Origin: Achromobacter xylosoxidans
GTDB taxonomy: Bacteria > Pseudomonadota > Gammaproteobacteria > Burkholderiales > Burkholderiaceae_B
DNA: 64,000 bases
Direction of reading: 5' to 3'
NCBI RefSeq assembly: GCF_001457475.1
Contig: NZ_LN831029.1
Location: forward strand, 2,604,001-2,668,000
Positions within the stretch are counted from its first letter, which is position 1, and every line of letters begins with the position of its first letter. The notes beneath the pieces are model-generated. The model worked only from the letters and a program-made list of their open reading frames with translations. It made no database searches and was not told the DNA's origin. Position numbers and translations under genes: made by a program. Below are positions 27,861 to 38,391 of the stretch, in pieces.

Positions 27861-30800
27861 ATGGCAAAGTTTTTTATCGATAGACCGGTTTTCGCGTGGG
27901 TGATCGCGATCGTGCTGATGATGGCCGGCGCGCTGTCCATCCTGAAGCTGCCGGTTTCGCAGTATCCGAACATCGCGCCGCCGGCCATCGGCATCGCGGT
28001 GACCTATCCGGGCGCCTCGGCGCAGACGGTGCAGGACACCGTGGTGCAGGTGATCGAGCAGCAGATGAACGGCCTTGACGGCCTGGAGTACATTTCCTCG
28101 GAAAGCAACTCCGACGGCAGCATGTCCATCACGCTGACGTTCCGCCAAGGCACCAACCCCGACACCGCCCAGGTGCAGGTGCAGAACAAGCTGTCGCTGG
28201 CGCAGCCGCTCTTGCCGCAGGAAGTGCAGCAGCAGGGCATCCGCGTCACCAAGGCCACCAAGAACTTCCTGATCGTGGCGGGCTTCGTGTCCACCGACGG
28301 CACGATGACCAAGGACGACCTGGCCGACTACGTCGCCTCGTACGTCCAGGATCCCATCAGCCGCACGCAGGGCGTGGGCGACTTCCAGCTGTTCGGTTCG
28401 CAGTACGCCATGCGCATCTGGCTGGATCCGGCCAAGCTGGTGAACTACGGCCTGACCACGGTCGACGTGGTCAACGCCATCAAGGAACAGAACGTCCAGG
28501 TCTCGTCCGGCCAGTTGGGCGGCCTGCCCGCGGTGCGCGGCCAGCAGTTGAACGCCACCATCATCGGCCCCTCGCGCCTGGAAAAGCCGGAAGACTTCGG
28601 CCGCATCCTGCTCAAGGTCAATGCCGACGGCTCCCAGGTGCGCCTGGCCAACGTCGCCCGCATCGAACTGGGCGGCCAGACCTACGCCATCGACAGCTAC
28701 TACAACGGCAAGCCCGCCTCGGGCCTGGCGATCAAGCTGGCCCCGGGCGCCAACGCGCTCGACACGGCGCAGGCGGTGCGCGACACCATCAATAACCTGA
28801 AGCCGTACTTCCCGCCGGGCATGGACGTGGTCTATCCGTACGACACCACGCCGTTCGTCAGCCTGTCGATCGAGGAAGTGTTCAAGACGCTGGTGGAAGC
28901 CATCATCCTGGTGTTCCTGGTGATGTACCTGTTCCTGCAGAACTTCCGCGCCACGTTGATCCCGACGCTGGCGGTGCCGGTGGTGCTGCTGGGCACCTTC
29001 GGCGTGCTGGCCGCATTCGGCTATTCCATCAACACCCTGACCATGTTCGGCATGGTGCTGGCCATCGGCCTGCTGGTGGACGACGCCATCGTGGTGGTGG
29101 AAAACGTCGAGCGGGTGATGGCCGAAGAGGGCCTGACGCCCAAGCAGGCCACCCGCAAGTCCATGACCCAGATCACCGGCGCGCTGATCGGCATCGCCAT
29201 GGTGCTGGCCGCCGTGTTCATCCCGATGGCGTTCTTCGGCGGCTCGACCGGCGTGATCTATCGCCAGTTCTCCATCACCATCGTGTCCTCGATGGTGCTG
29301 TCGGTGATCGTCGCCATCGTCTTCACGCCGGCGCTGTGCGCCACGCTGCTCAAGCCGATTCCCAAGGGCCACCACGGCACCAAGCGCGGCTTCTTCGGCT
29401 GGTTCAACCGCGCCTTCGACCGCAGCAGCCATGGCTACGCCAATACCGTGGCGCGCGGCCTGGGCCGCACCAAGCGCCTGATGGTGGTGTACCTGGCCAT
29501 CGTCATCGCCATGGGCTGGATGTTCACCCGCATCCCCACCGCGTTCCTGCCGGCCGAGGACCAGGGCATCCTGTTCGCCCAGATCCAGACGCCCGCCGGC
29601 GCCACCGCCGAGCGCACCAAGGCCGTCATCGACGAGGCCACCAACTACCTGCTGACCGAAGAGAAGGACGCGGTCACCTCGGTGTTCGCGGTCAATGGCT
29701 TCAACTTCGGCGGCCGCGGCCAGAACGCCTCGATCCTGTTCATCAAGCTGCGCGACTGGGAAGACCGCGGCGACGCCAAGCTCAAGGCGGCCGCCGTGGC
29801 GGCGCGCGCCAATGCCCACTTCAGGAAGACCGAGCGCGACGCCATGCTGTTCGTGGTGCCGCCGCCCTCGGTGATGGAACTGGGCAACGTCGATGGTTTC
29901 GACTTCCAGCTGATGGACCGCGCCGGCGTGGGCCATGAAAAACTGCTGGCCGCGCGCAACCAGCTGCTGGGCGAGGCGGCGCAAAGCAAGATCCTGCAGG
30001 GCGTGCGCCCCAACGGCATCGAGGACGCGCCGCAGTACCAGCTCGACATCGACCGCGAGAAAGCGCGGGCGCTGGGCGTGGCCGTGTCGGACATCAACAG
30101 CACGCTGTCCACCGCCTGGGGCTCGTCGTACGTCAACGACTTCATCGACCGCGGCCGCGTCAAGAAGGTGTTCGCGCAGGGCGAGGCCTCGGCCCGCATG
30201 CTGCCCGAAGACCTGGACAAATGGTACGTGCGCAACAAGGATGGCGACATGGTGCCGTTCTCGGCGTTCGCCAAGGCCACCTGGAGCTTCGGCCCGCAGA
30301 AGCTGAACCGCTACAACGGCGTGCCGTCGTACAACATCCAGGGCCAGGCGGCGCCGGGCTACAGCTCGGGCGCGGCGATGGAGGAAATGGAACGCATCGC
30401 CAGCAAGCTGCCGGTGGGCGTGGGCTTCGAATGGACCGGCATGTCGTTCGAAGAACGCCTGTCGGGCGCCCAGGCGCCGGCGCTGTACGCGATTTCGCTG
30501 ATCGTGGTGTTCCTGTGCCTGGCGGCGCTGTATGAAAGCTGGACGATCCCGTCCGCGGTCATGCTGGTGGTGCCGCTGGGCATCATCGGGGCGCTGGGCG
30601 CGACCATGCTGCGCGGCCTGTCCAACGACGTGTACTTCCAGGTGGGCCTGCTCACGACCATCGGCCTGGCGGCCAAGAACGCCATCCTGATCGTGGAGTT
30701 CGCCAAGGAGCACTACGAGGCTGGGGCGAGCCTGACGGAGTCGGCGATCCACGCCGCCCGCCAGCGCCTGCGCCCGATCCTGATGACGTCGCTGGCGTTC

Positions 30801-31043
30801 ATCCTGGGCGTGGTGCCGCTCGCGATCTCCTCGGGCGCCGGTTCGGGCAGCCAGAACGCCATCGGCACGGGCGTGATCGGCGGCATGCTGACCGCGACCT
30901 TCCTGGCCATCTTCTTCGTCCCCGCGTTCTTCGTGATCATGCTGCGCCTGTTCAAGGTGGAACGCATGAGCGCGCGGCGCGATCCGCACGACCCCAGCGC
31001 CAACGATGCGCAGGACGTGTCCGTCGAAGGAAAACCGCAATGA
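27861..31043 (+). CDS. axyB: RND multidrug efflux pump (AcrB/MexB type)
   Basis: A 1060-residue inner-membrane proton antiporter, close in length to AcrB (1049). It has [20 protein letters not shown] at the N-terminus and the proton-relay Asp407-Asp408 in helix 4 ([18 protein letters not shown]), the same numbering as AcrB. Also seen are the gateway-like [13 protein letters not shown], and helix 10-12 segments ([36 protein letters not shown]). The C-terminus is slightly extended and charged ([19 protein letters not shown]). It is MexB-type, expected to export a wide range of drugs including many beta-lactams and fluoroquinolones in Achromobacter AxyABM; that spectrum is family knowledge. Confidence 0.93.
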   Translation: MAKFFIDRPVFAWVIAIVLMMAGALSILKLPVSQYPNIAPPAIGIAVTYPGASAQTVQDTVVQVIEQQMNGLDGLEYISSESNSDGSMSITLTFRQGTNPDTAQVQVQNKLSLAQPLLPQEVQQQGIRVTKATKNFLIVAGFVSTDGTMTKDDLADYVASYVQDPISRTQGVGDFQLFGSQYAMRIWLDPAKLVNYGLTTVDVVNAIKEQNVQVSSGQLGGLPAVRGQQLNATIIGPSRLEKPEDFGRILLKVNADGSQVRLANVARIELGGQTYAIDSYYNGKPASGLAIKLAPGANALDTAQAVRDTINNLKPYFPPGMDVVYPYDTTPFVSLSIEEVFKTLVEAIILVFLVMYLFLQNFRATLIPTLAVPVVLLGTFGVLAAFGYSINTLTMFGMVLAIGLLVDDAIVVVENVERVMAEEGLTPKQATRKSMTQITGALIGIAMVLAAVFIPMAFFGGSTGVIYRQFSITIVSSMVLSVIVAIVFTPALCATLLKPIPKGHHGTKRGFFGWFNRAFDRSSHGYANTVARGLGRTKRLMVVYLAIVIAMGWMFTRIPTAFLPAEDQGILFAQIQTPAGATAERTKAVIDEATNYLLTEEKDAVTSVFAVNGFNFGGRGQNASILFIKLRDWEDRGDAKLKAAAVAARANAHFRKTERDAMLFVVPPPSVMELGNVDGFDFQLMDRAGVGHEKLLAARNQLLGEAAQSKILQGVRPNGIEDAPQYQLDIDREKARALGVAVSDINSTLSTAWGSSYVNDFIDRGRVKKVFAQGEASARMLPEDLDKWYVRNKDGDMVPFSAFAKATWSFGPQKLNRYNGVPSYNIQGQAAPGYSSGAAMEEMERIASKLPVGVGFEWTGMSFEERLSGAQAPALYAISLIVVFLCLAALYESWTIPSAVMLVVPLGIIGALGATMLRGLSNDVYFQVGLLTTIGLAAKNAILIVEFAKEHYEAGASLTESAIHAARQRLRPILMTSLAFILGVVPLAISSGAGSGSQNAIGTGVIGGMLTATFLAIFFVPAFFVIMLRLFKVERMSARRDPHDPSANDAQDVSVEGKPQ

Positions 31044-32530
31044 AGCTGCAGATGAGAACCCTGGTTTCCCTTTCCCTGGCGGCGGCCCTGGCGGGCTGCT
31101 CGCTGGCCCCGACCTACGAACGGCCCGACGCGCCGGTCTCGTCGGCCTATCCGAGCGGCCCGGCCTACAAGGCCGACGCCGTCGGCGCCGTGGCCACGGC
31201 CGACATCGGCTGGCGTGATTTCTTCGCCGATCCGCTGCTCCAGCAACTGATCGAGCAGTCGCTGGCCAACAACCGCGACCTGCGCGTGGCGGCCCTGAAC
31301 GTCGAGGCGGCGCGGGCGCAGTACCGCATCCAGCGCGCCGACCTGCTGCCCAGCGTCGGCATTGCCGGCAAGGAAACCGCCCAGCGCACGCCGGCCGACC
31401 TGTCGCCCAGCGGCCAGGCCAGCACCAGCCACAACTACCAGGTCGGCGCCGCGCTGTCCTCGTGGGAACTGGACCTGTTCGGCCGCATCCGCAGCCTGAG
31501 CGACAAGGCGCTGGAATCGTACCTGGCGCTGGACGAGACCCGCACCGCGACCCAGCTGACGCTGATCGCCGAAGTGGCCAACGCCTACCTGACGCTGCGC
31601 GCCGACCAGGAGCTGCTGAGCCTGACGCGCGACACGCTCAAGAGCCAGGACGACTCCTACAAGCTCACCAAGCAGAGCTACGACCAGGGCTTGTCCACGG
31701 CGCTCGACCTGAGCCAGGCCGAAGTGTCCCTGCGCACCGCCCAGCGCAACCTGTCGCAGTACACGCGCCAGGCCGCGCAGGACCGCAACGCGCTGGTGCT
31801 GCTGGTGGGCCAGCCGCTGTCGCCGGAAATCTCGGCGGCGCTGGACAACGCCGTCAAGCTCGACGACGGCATGCTGCCGACCGCGCTGCCGGCCGGCCTG
31901 CCGTCCGAACTGCTGGCGCGCCGCCCGGATATCCGCGCGGCCGAGCACCAGCTCAAGGGCGCCAACGCCAACATCGGCGCGGCCCGCGCCGCGTTCTTCC
32001 CGACCATCAGCCTGACGGGCAACGCCGGCACCGCCAGCGCCAGCCTGGGCGGGCTGTTCGACGCGGGCTCGGGCGCCTGGAGCTTCGTGCCCCAGATCAC
32101 GGTGCCGATCTTCGCCGGCGGCTCGCTGCTGGCGGGCTTGGACCTGGCCAAGGTGCAGAAGAACATCCAGGTCGCGCAGTACGAGAAGACGATCCAGACC
32201 GGTTTCCGCGAAGTCGCCGACGCGCTCGCGGGCCGCGGCACGCTGGACGAGCAGATCCAGGCCCAGCAACTACTGGTGGCCGCCAACCAGCGCGCCTATG
32301 ACCTGTCCGAGCAGCGTTTCCGCCAGGGCATCGACGACTACCTGACGGTGCTGGATTCGCAGCGTTCGCTCTACACCGCGCAGCAGGCGCTGGTCGATAC
32401 GCGCCTGTCGCGTCTGTCCAACCTGGTCACCTTGTACAAGGTGCTGGGCGGTGGCTGGACCGAGCGCACCGTCACGGCGGCGCAGCCCGCGCCGGACGCG
32501 GCGGCCGCGCCTGGCGGGCAGCCGGGCTGA
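31040..32530 (+). CDS. axyM: RND outer-membrane channel lipoprotein (OprM type)
   Basis: A 496-residue NodT-family channel. The lipobox LAGC gives Cys20, followed by [13 protein letters not shown]. Paired repeats typical of OprM include [61 protein letters not shown] and [40 protein letters not shown]. The start overlaps the pump stop (ATGA), so the three pump genes are one translationally coupled operon. It is followed by an intrinsic terminator. Confidence 0.92.
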   Translation: MKLQMRTLVSLSLAAALAGCSLAPTYERPDAPVSSAYPSGPAYKADAVGAVATADIGWRDFFADPLLQQLIEQSLANNRDLRVAALNVEAARAQYRIQRADLLPSVGIAGKETAQRTPADLSPSGQASTSHNYQVGAALSSWELDLFGRIRSLSDKALESYLALDETRTATQLTLIAEVANAYLTLRADQELLSLTRDTLKSQDDSYKLTKQSYDQGLSTALDLSQAEVSLRTAQRNLSQYTRQAAQDRNALVLLVGQPLSPEISAALDNAVKLDDGMLPTALPAGLPSELLARRPDIRAAEHQLKGANANIGAARAAFFPTISLTGNAGTASASLGGLFDAGSGAWSFVPQITVPIFAGGSLLAGLDLAKVQKNIQVAQYEKTIQTGFREVADALAGRGTLDEQIQAQQLLVAANQRAYDLSEQRFRQGIDDYLTVLDSQRSLYTAQQALVDTRLSRLSNLVTLYKVLGGGWTERTVTAAQPAPDAAAAPGGQPG

Positions 32531-32558
32531 GCCTCGCGGCGCGCCGACAGTGGTAAAA

Positions 32559-32590
32559 AAAGCGGGCCGATCTTTCGATCGGCCCGCTTT
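32559..32590 (-). terminator. Intrinsic terminator between axyM and glsB-like gene
   Basis: A perfect 14-bp stem (32559-32572 with 32577-32590) and loop TTTC. On the minus strand it is followed by a run of seven T (complement of A 32555-32561), a strong terminator for the minus-strand gene. In the plus direction only three T follow, but it should still help end the efflux operon. Confidence 0.8.
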
Positions 32591-32611
32591 GCATGGCGCG
32601 CGCCAGGCGCG

Positions 32612-32863
32612 TCAGCCGCGCTTCTTGGCGATGAGGCCGACCACGAACAGCACGATGATCGCGCCGACCACCGAGCCGATCCAGCCGGCCGGTTCGCCCG
32701 GGGCATACCAGCCCAGGTTCTGGCCGAGGAAGCCGGCCACGACCGCGCCCACGATGCCCAGTATGGTGGTCATGATGATCCCCATGTTCTGGTCTCCGGG
32801 CATGATCGCGCGGGCTATCAGCCCGACGATGAAGCCGACGATGATCATGATGATGATGCTCAT
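32612..32863 (-). CDS. GlsB/YeaQ/YmgE-family small membrane protein
   Basis: An 83-residue protein with three membrane helices (MSIIIMIIVGFIVGLIARAIM; MGIIMTTILGIVGAVVAGFLG; GWIGSVVGAIIVLFVVGLIA). The conserved MPGDQNMGIIMT loop and terminal KKRG are typical of this stress-induced family, sometimes called transglycosylase-associated. Its role is not well established; family members respond to acid or envelope stress. Monocistronic: it ends at the shared terminator. Confidence 0.9.
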   Translation of the reverse strand: MSIIIMIIVGFIVGLIARAIMPGDQNMGIIMTTILGIVGAVVAGFLGQNLGWYAPGEPAGWIGSVVGAIIVLFVVGLIAKKRG

Positions 32864-32958
32864 GCGCGTACTCCTTGCGAGGGTAAAGGGCGATGTGCCC
32901 TGATATTACTCACGCGCGTGCCGCCGGGGCTGTAACAACTGGTGTGTGGGGCAAGCAC

Positions 32959-32997
32959 GCAACATGCTGCGCCGCGTCGTCGGTGCAGCAATGTTGC
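32959..32997 (-). terminator. Hairpin downstream of the SCO1-like gene
   Basis: GCAACATGCTGC (32959-32970) pairs with GCAGCAATGTTGC (32985-32997) with a one-base bulge, immediately after the SCO1-like gene on the minus strand. There is no long T-tract, so this is only a candidate terminator or processing structure. Confidence 0.35.
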
Positions 32998-33005
32998 ATG
33001 GCGCC

Positions 33006-33620
33006 CTACGAGGTCAGGTCGATGAGCAGGCGCAGGTCCTTGGTCATCGCCTCGATGCTGTCGGTGTCCGAAGCCAGCAGGCGGGCGCGGCCCTGATTGT
33101 CGAAAATGTACACGCCGCGGCTGTGCGTCACCTCGTACTGGTCGGCGTCGTCGCCGGGCCGGGGCTTTTCGATCTGGTAGGCCACGCGGTAGCGGCGCGC
33201 CAGGTCGGCCACCTGCTTTTCATTGCCGGTGACGCCGATGGCCTGGTTGTTGAACGCATTGACGTAGGCCTGCAGGATGTCCGGGGTGTCGCGATGCGGA
33301 TCGACGCTGACGAACACGATGCGCACGTCGCGCGCCTTGTCGCCCAGGTTCTGCAGCACCGCCGTCAACTGCGCCATGGTGGTGGGGCAGATGTCGGGAC
33401 AACTGGCGTAGCCGAAGAACAGCAGCACGGTCTTGCCCTTGAGGTCATCGCTGCTGACGGTCTTGCCGCCGGCGCCCGGTAGCGAGAACTTCAGGTCGGG
33501 CAGGTGGCCCTTGACGTTGTAGAGCGTCCAATCGACATTGCGGTCGCCGCAGGCGGCAAGCAGCATGCACAGGGCCAGGAAGAGACCGCGCCAGGCGCGT
33601 CCGGTAAGCAGGTGTCGCAT
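33006..33620 (-). CDS. SCO1/SenC-type copper-binding lipoprotein
   Basis: A 204-residue membrane-anchored thioredoxin-fold protein that delivers copper to the CuA site of cytochrome oxidase or acts as a periplasmic thiol reductase. The lipobox LLAAC gives Cys24. The metal ligands are Cys74 and Cys78 (ASCPDICPT) and His166 (EVTHSRG). Family blocks FFGYASCPDICPTTMAQL and VSVDPHRDTPDILQAYV are exact in form. It stands alone, without cytochrome oxidase genes nearby. Start at 33620; another ATG lies three codons upstream (33629), both shortly after a GGAA. Confidence 0.9.
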   Translation of the reverse strand: MRHLLTGRAWRGLFLALCMLLAACGDRNVDWTLYNVKGHLPDLKFSLPGAGGKTVSSDDLKGKTVLLFFGYASCPDICPTTMAQLTAVLQNLGDKARDVRIVFVSVDPHRDTPDILQAYVNAFNNQAIGVTGNEKQVADLARRYRVAYQIEKPRPGDDADQYEVTHSRGVYIFDNQGRARLLASDTDSIEAMTKDLRLLIDLTS

Positions 33621-33842
33621 GGGTTCCATCGCCGGTTGGAGGGATAAACCCGTCGATTCTACCCGTTGGCGGCGCGCTGGCCGCGCACCGCCAACGGTGG
33701 TGTTTGTCCCGGCGCAAGGGGCGCGCGGCGCACTTGTGAAGCTTTGTCGAAATATTGTTGGAGAAGTGGCAAATCGGGCCATGCGAACGGTTGTTGACAG
33801 CTACAGTCAGGATATTGTCAGTTACCGGCGAGGTGCCACCCT

Positions 33843-34574
33843 ATGAACACCGCGGCCAGCCACGCGCTGGGCTATCCCTATTTCCCGTATTACCCCGTGG
33901 TGCTCGACATCCTGCGCAGCCGCCTGGCGGGGCGTGTGCTGGACGCGCCTTGCAATCGCGGCTGGCTGGGCGACATGGTGCGCCCGGCGACCGGACGCGA
34001 TGTCGAACTCGATGGCATCGGTCCGGCCGGGTTGCCGGCCTCGGCCAATGGCTACCGGCGCCTGACCGTGCATGACCTCGAAACGCCGCTGCCCGCGGCC
34101 GCGCCCTACGACGCCGTGGTCTGCAGCGAAGCGATCCACCTGGCGTCCAACCCCGGCCTGCTGGTGCGCGGCTTTCATGACGCGCTGCGCCCGGGCGGCA
34201 CGCTGGTGCTGACCACGCCCAACGCGGGCCGCGTGCGGGTCCGCCTGCGGGCGCTGCTGCGCGGTGTGCATGTCGATCCCTGGAGCGCCGCGGCGCGCAC
34301 GGAAGGCGCGCTGTTCCCCCTGGGTTTTGCCCAGCTGCATCAATTGCTGGCGCATCATGGATTCCACGACATCACCCTGCATTCCGTGATCGAGACCAGG
34401 CAAGGGCGCTGGCTCGATCATCTGCTGGCCTGGCCCGCGCGGCGCTATTGCCAGGCGCGCCTGAAACACGCGCAGGACGAGGACAGCCGCCACTTCTGGC
34501 GCCAGGCCGGTTCGGAACCGTCGGCGCATGGGAACTGGCTGGTGGTATCGGCGCGCCGGCCGGGGGAGCGCTAG
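33843..34574 (+). CDS. Class I SAM-dependent methyltransferase
   Basis: A 243-residue protein with a Rossmann methyltransferase core. It has motif I VLDAPCNRGWLGDMV (a departure from the usual GxGxG), an acidic strand, YDAVVCSEAIHLASNPGLLVRGFHDALRPGGTLVLTTPN (motifs II-III), and a C-terminal substrate part rich in His, Arg and Trp. The style resembles UbiG/BioC-like or lipopolysaccharide-associated methyltransferases acting on small molecules, but no substrate can be named. It stands between a divergent SCO1-like gene and the converging prlC gene. Confidence 0.7.
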   Translation: MNTAASHALGYPYFPYYPVVLDILRSRLAGRVLDAPCNRGWLGDMVRPATGRDVELDGIGPAGLPASANGYRRLTVHDLETPLPAAAPYDAVVCSEAIHLASNPGLLVRGFHDALRPGGTLVLTTPNAGRVRVRLRALLRGVHVDPWSAAARTEGALFPLGFAQLHQLLAHHGFHDITLHSVIETRQGRWLDHLLAWPARRYCQARLKHAQDEDSRHFWRQAGSEPSAHGNWLVVSARRPGER

Positions 34575-34592
34575 CGCGGCCAGCCAAAAAAA

Positions 34593-34614
34593 TGGCCCGC
34601 TCGCAAGCGGGCCA
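34593..34614 (-). terminator. Intrinsic terminator of prlC
   Basis: TGGCCCGCT, loop CGCA, AGCGGGCCA (9-bp stem) followed on the minus strand by seven T (complement of A 34586-34592). It lies 20 bases after the prlC stop and also separates the converging methyltransferase gene. Confidence 0.8.
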
Positions 34615-34633
34615 TGGATCATGCGCGAATCGG

Positions 34634-36700
34634 TCAGCCCGCGCTCATGCCACTGTGGCGCAGCAGCGCGTCGATGCGCGGGGCGCGGCCACGGAAGGCG
34701 GCGAACGACTCGGCGGCGGGACGCGAGCCGCCGACGGCCAGCACTTCGCGGCGGAAACGCGCGCCGGTGGCCGGATCGAGCGTGCCCAGGGCGTTGCCGG
34801 CCTGCCTGGCCGCGGCTTCTTCAAATGCTTCGTAGGCGTCGGCCGACAGCACCTCGGCCCACTTGTAGCTGTAGTAGCCGGCGCCGTAGCCGCCCGCGAA
34901 CAGGTGCGAGAAGGCATGCGGCAGGCGGTGCCAGGCGGGCGGGAACAGCACCGCGACCTCGGCGCGCACTTCCTGCAGCAGGGCCAGCACTTCGCTGATG
35001 CTGGCGCCCTTGGCGCGGTCGTGCATCAGCATGTCGAACAGCGCGAACTCGATCTGGCGCACGGTCTGCATGCCGCTCTGGTAGTTGCGGGCCGCGACCA
35101 GGCGGTCGTAGAGCGCGCGCGGCAGCGGTTCGCCGCTGTCGACGTGGGCCGACAGCTTCTGCACCACCGCCCATTCCCAGCAGAAGTTCTCCATGAATTG
35201 CGAGGGCAGTTCGATGGCGTCCCATTCGACGCTGGCGAAGGCGGCGGCGCCGGGCTCGTCCACTTCCGACAGCAGCGCGTGCAGGGCGTGGCCGGTTTCG
35301 TGGAACAGGGTGATGACGTCATCGTGCGTCAGCACGGCGGCGCGGTCGCCGTTGGGGCGCGAGAAATTGCAGGTCAGGTAGGCGATCGGCGTCTGCACGC
35401 GGCCGGCGACCACGCGGCGGGTGCGCTCGCTGTCGACCCAGGCGCCGCTCTGCTTGCCGGCGCGGGCGTACAGGTCCAGGTAGAGGTAGCCGATCAGGTC
35501 GCCCTTGGGGCTTTCGACGCGCACGCCGCGCACGTCGGCATGCCACGACGACACCGGCGTTTCCGCCAGGCGCACGTCGAACAGCGTCTCGATGACCTCG
35601 AACAGGCCGGACAGCACGCGCGGTTCGGTGAAGTATTGCTTCACCTCGTCTTCGGAATAGGCGTAGCGCGATTCGCGCAGGCGCTCGGAGGCATAGGCCA
35701 CGTCCCAGGGTTGCAGCTCGGCCAGGCCGAGTTCGGCGGCGGCGTAGGCCTTCAGCTCGGCCAGGTCGCGCTGGGCATACGGTTTGGCGCGCGCGGCCAG
35801 GTCGCGCAGGAAGGTGGTGACCTCCTTGGCGTCGCGCGCCATGCGCGTCTGCAGGCGCAGCGCGGCGAAGGTGCCCAGGCCCAGCAGGGTGGATTCCTCG
35901 GCGCGCAGCGACAGCAGTTCCTCGATCAGGGGCGAGTTGTCGAACCGGGCGTCGCCCTGTTCCGACGCCACCGTGCCGTAGCCGCGGTACAGCGCCTCGC
36001 GCAGCGAGCGGTCCTGCGCGTACTGCATGACGGGCAGGTAGCAGGGCATCTTCAGCGTCAGCTTCCAGCCCGGCTTGCCGTCTTCCTCGGCGGCGGCGCG
36101 GGCGGCGGCCCGCACGTCGGCGGGAATGCCGGCCAGGCGGGCCTCGTCCTCGATCAGCAGCGACCAGGCGTCGATGGCGTCCAGCACGTTCTCGGAGAAT
36201 TTCTGCGAGGCCTGCGCCTCGCGGTCGGAAATGGCGGCGTAGCGCTCGCGGTCGGCGCCGCGCAGCTCGACGCCGCTCAGGCGGAAGTCGCGCAGGGCCA
36301 TCTCGACGATGCGGCGGCGCACCGGCGACCACGACGCGAAATCGGGCGCGGCGGCCAGGCGCTGGTACTGCTGGTACAGGCCTTCGTGCAGGCCGACCCA
36401 GGTCGAGAACTCGGTCACCAGCGGCAGCGCGGCGTTGTAGGCCTCGCGCAGTTCGGGCGTGTTGACGACGGCGTTCAGGTGGCCGGCCACCGACCAGGCG
36501 CGCCACAGCCGCTCGGACGCGGTATCCAGCGGCTCGACCACGGCTTCCCAGGTGGGCGCCAGCGCCGGATCGGCGGCGCGGTCCACGGCCTGGCGGGCGA
36601 TGCCCAGCAGTTCCTCGATGGCGGGCACCACGTGGGCGGGCTTGACCGCCTGGTAGTCGACCAGTTCTGAGACGGGGGCGAGCAAGGGATTCTGGGTCAT
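34634..36700 (-). CDS. prlC: Oligopeptidase A (M3 zinc metallopeptidase)
   Basis: A 688-residue cytoplasmic peptidase that degrades short peptides, including cleaved signal peptides. The zinc site HETGH is at residues 467-471 (LFHETGHALHALLSE), with the third ligand Glu in ASVEWDAIELPSQFMENFCWE about 30 residues on. The N-terminal MTQNPLLAPVSELVDYQAVKPAHVVPAI is the family start. The length matches E. coli PrlC (680). Start at 36700 chosen by homology; the frame is open to 36895 but that part is non-homologous. It shares orientation with folD but a 216-base gap with a strong inverted repeat separates them. Confidence 0.95.
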   Translation of the reverse strand: MTQNPLLAPVSELVDYQAVKPAHVVPAIEELLGIARQAVDRAADPALAPTWEAVVEPLDTASERLWRAWSVAGHLNAVVNTPELREAYNAALPLVTEFSTWVGLHEGLYQQYQRLAAAPDFASWSPVRRRIVEMALRDFRLSGVELRGADRERYAAISDREAQASQKFSENVLDAIDAWSLLIEDEARLAGIPADVRAAARAAAEEDGKPGWKLTLKMPCYLPVMQYAQDRSLREALYRGYGTVASEQGDARFDNSPLIEELLSLRAEESTLLGLGTFAALRLQTRMARDAKEVTTFLRDLAARAKPYAQRDLAELKAYAAAELGLAELQPWDVAYASERLRESRYAYSEDEVKQYFTEPRVLSGLFEVIETLFDVRLAETPVSSWHADVRGVRVESPKGDLIGYLYLDLYARAGKQSGAWVDSERTRRVVAGRVQTPIAYLTCNFSRPNGDRAAVLTHDDVITLFHETGHALHALLSEVDEPGAAAFASVEWDAIELPSQFMENFCWEWAVVQKLSAHVDSGEPLPRALYDRLVAARNYQSGMQTVRQIEFALFDMLMHDRAKGASISEVLALLQEVRAEVAVLFPPAWHRLPHAFSHLFAGGYGAGYYSYKWAEVLSADAYEAFEEAAARQAGNALGTLDPATGARFRREVLAVGGSRPAAESFAAFRGRAPRIDALLRHSGMSAG

Positions 36701-36840
36701 GGTGTTACCAATAGCGTGAGAGGAGGGCGGGCAGCACGCGAGCGCGCCGGCAGGCATAAGGATCAGGTTGGGGCGGCAGGCCGAAAAGCAAGGGCAGGCC
36801 CTGGGCGCGCCCGGTCTCGCGCACCGCGCCCAGAGACGAC

Positions 36841-36885
36841 TGTGGGTTTGCCCCGTCCCCCGGAAGGGCGCGGGGCAAACCCACA
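36841..36885. repeat. 14-bp inverted repeat between folD and prlC
   Basis: TGTGGGTTTGCCCC (36841-36854) and its exact complement GGGGCAAACCCACA (36872-36885) flank a 17-base GC-rich loop. No T-tract follows on either strand. It may be a REP-like element, a transcript-stabilising hairpin or a site that separates folD and prlC expression. Confidence 0.6.
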
Positions 36886-36916
36886 AGGGTGCCACGGCGG
36901 GGCGCGGGACCGGTCT

Positions 36917-37768
36917 TCAGGCCGCGGCCCGTTCCGCCGCTTCGACGGTGTTGACCAGCAGCATGGCGATGGTCATGGGGCCGACACCGCCCGGCACGGG
37001 CGTGATGGCGCCGGCCACCTGGCTGGCGGAGGCGAAGTCGACGTCGCCGCACAGCTTGCCGTCGGCGCCGCGGTTGATGCCCACGTCGATGACGACCGCG
37101 CCGGGCTTGATCATCGAGCCGTCGATCATGCCGGGCTTGCCGGTGGCCACCACCAGCACGTCGGCGCGGCGGGTCTGGGCCGCCAGGTCGCGCGTCTTGG
37201 AGTTGCAGATGGTGATGGTGGCGCCGGCGGCCAGCAGCAGCATGGCCATGGGCTTGCCGACGATGTTGCTGGCGCCGACGATCACGGCCTCGGCGCCGCG
37301 CAGGGCCACGCCTTCCGATTCCAGCATCTTCATGACGCCATAGGGCGTGCAGGGGCGGAACAGCGGCTGGCCGGTCATCAGCAGGCCGGCGTTGCTGACG
37401 TGGAAGCCGTCCACGTCCTTCTCGGCGGCGATGGCTTCGATGACCTTGTGCGCGTCCATGTGCTTGGGCAGCGGCAGCTGCACCAGGATGCCGTGGATGG
37501 ACGGATCGCGGTTCAGCTTGTCGATGCGGGCCAGCAGTTCGGCCTCGGTCATGTCGGCGGGGTACTGTTCCTTGACGGAATGCAGGCCGGCCTTCTCGCA
37601 CGCCGCGACTTTATTGCGCACGTACACCTGGGAGGCGGGGTCTTCGCCCACCAGCACCACGGCCAGGCCGGGGCGGGTGCCCTTGGCGGCCAGGGCGGCG
37701 ACGCGTTGGGCGACTTCTTCGCGAATGCGCTGCGACAGGGCGGCGCCGTCGATGATCCTAGCGGTCAT
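36917..37768 (-). CDS. folD: Bifunctional methylene-tetrahydrofolate dehydrogenase/cyclohydrolase
   Basis: A 283-residue cytoplasmic enzyme of one-carbon metabolism that interconverts 5,10-methylene-, methenyl- and 10-formyl-tetrahydrofolate with NADP. It has the catalytic Tyr49 and Lys53 ([16 protein letters not shown]), the substrate loop [28 protein letters not shown], the cofactor motif [18 protein letters not shown] and the terminal [18 protein letters not shown]. The ATG overlaps the stop of the response regulator (4 bases), which places folD at the end of a two-component operon, an unusual context for a housekeeping enzyme. Confidence 0.96.
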   Translation of the reverse strand: MTARIIDGAALSQRIREEVAQRVAALAAKGTRPGLAVVLVGEDPASQVYVRNKVAACEKAGLHSVKEQYPADMTEAELLARIDKLNRDPSIHGILVQLPLPKHMDAHKVIEAIAAEKDVDGFHVSNAGLLMTGQPLFRPCTPYGVMKMLESEGVALRGAEAVIVGASNIVGKPMAMLLLAAGATITICNSKTRDLAAQTRRADVLVVATGKPGMIDGSMIKPGAVVIDVGINRGADGKLCGDVDFASASQVAGAITPVPGGVGPMTIAMLLVNTVEAAERAAA

Positions 37769-38391
37769 GCGTGCGCCTCGGGTTTGGCCAGGGCCACTTT
37801 CATGAGATCGGCAACGGTGGTCACTTCAAGTTTTTCCATGATGTTGGCGCGGTGCGCCTCGACGGTCTTGATGCTGATGCCCAGGTCGTCGGCGATCTGC
37901 TTGTTCAAGCGGCCGGCGACGATGCGCTCCAGCACCTGCTGCTCGCGCGCGGTCAGGCGCGCCAGCATGGCTTCGTGGTCTTTCTGGGCCTGGTGCTTGC
38001 TCACGCGCTGCGTGGCCTGCTCCAGCATGCGCGCCACGATTTCGCGCAGATCGGATTCGTTGAACGGCTTCTCGAGGAAGTCGACGGCGCCCTTCTTCAT
38101 GGTCGACACGGCCATCGGCACGTCGCCGTGGCCGGTGATGAAGACGATGGGCAGGGGGGCGTTGCGGGCGATCAGCTGTTCCTGCAGCTCCAGGCCGCTC
38201 ATGCCGGGCATGCGCACGTCGGCGATCAGCACGCCGATCTGGCTGGCGTCGTAGTCTTCCAGGAACGACTCGCCGCTGGCGTAGGCGCGGACGCGGTAGC
38301 CGTTGGCTTCAAGCAGCCAGCGCAGCGAATCGCGGACCGCTTCGTCGTCATCAACAATAAATACCGTGCTCGACAGGTGGGGCGTGTTCAT
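37765..38391 (-). CDS. FixJ/NarL-type response regulator
   Basis: A 208-residue two-domain regulator. The receiver domain (1-125) has the acidic pocket VDDDE (14-17), phospho-acceptor Asp58 ([12 protein letters not shown]), Thr in [13 protein letters not shown] and Lys in DFLEKPF. The C-terminal LuxR helix-turn-helix is [45 protein letters not shown]. It overlaps by 4 bases both the upstream kinase gene and the downstream folD gene. FixJ-type regulators activate genes in response to oxygen, redox or metabolite signals; the divergent PDH operon is the natural candidate target. Confidence 0.93.
   Translation of the reverse strand: MNTPHLSSTVFIVDDDEAVRDSLRWLLEANGYRVRAYASGESFLEDYDASQIGVLIADVRMPGMSGLELQEQLIARNAPLPIVFITGHGDVPMAVSTMKKGAVDFLEKPFNESDLREIVARMLEQATQRVSKHQAQKDHEAMLARLTAREQQVLERIVAGRLNKQIADDLGISIKTVEAHRANIMEKLEVTTVADLMKVALAKPEAHA

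Noticed and set aside
27288..31040. 1250-codon open frame antisense to axyB
   Set aside because: Same cause; the plus-strand pump is clear and the antisense translation has no family features.
32893..33096. 67-codon plus-strand frame near the SCO1-like gene
   Set aside because: Antisense to the SCO1-like gene end and its hairpin; no protein-like features.
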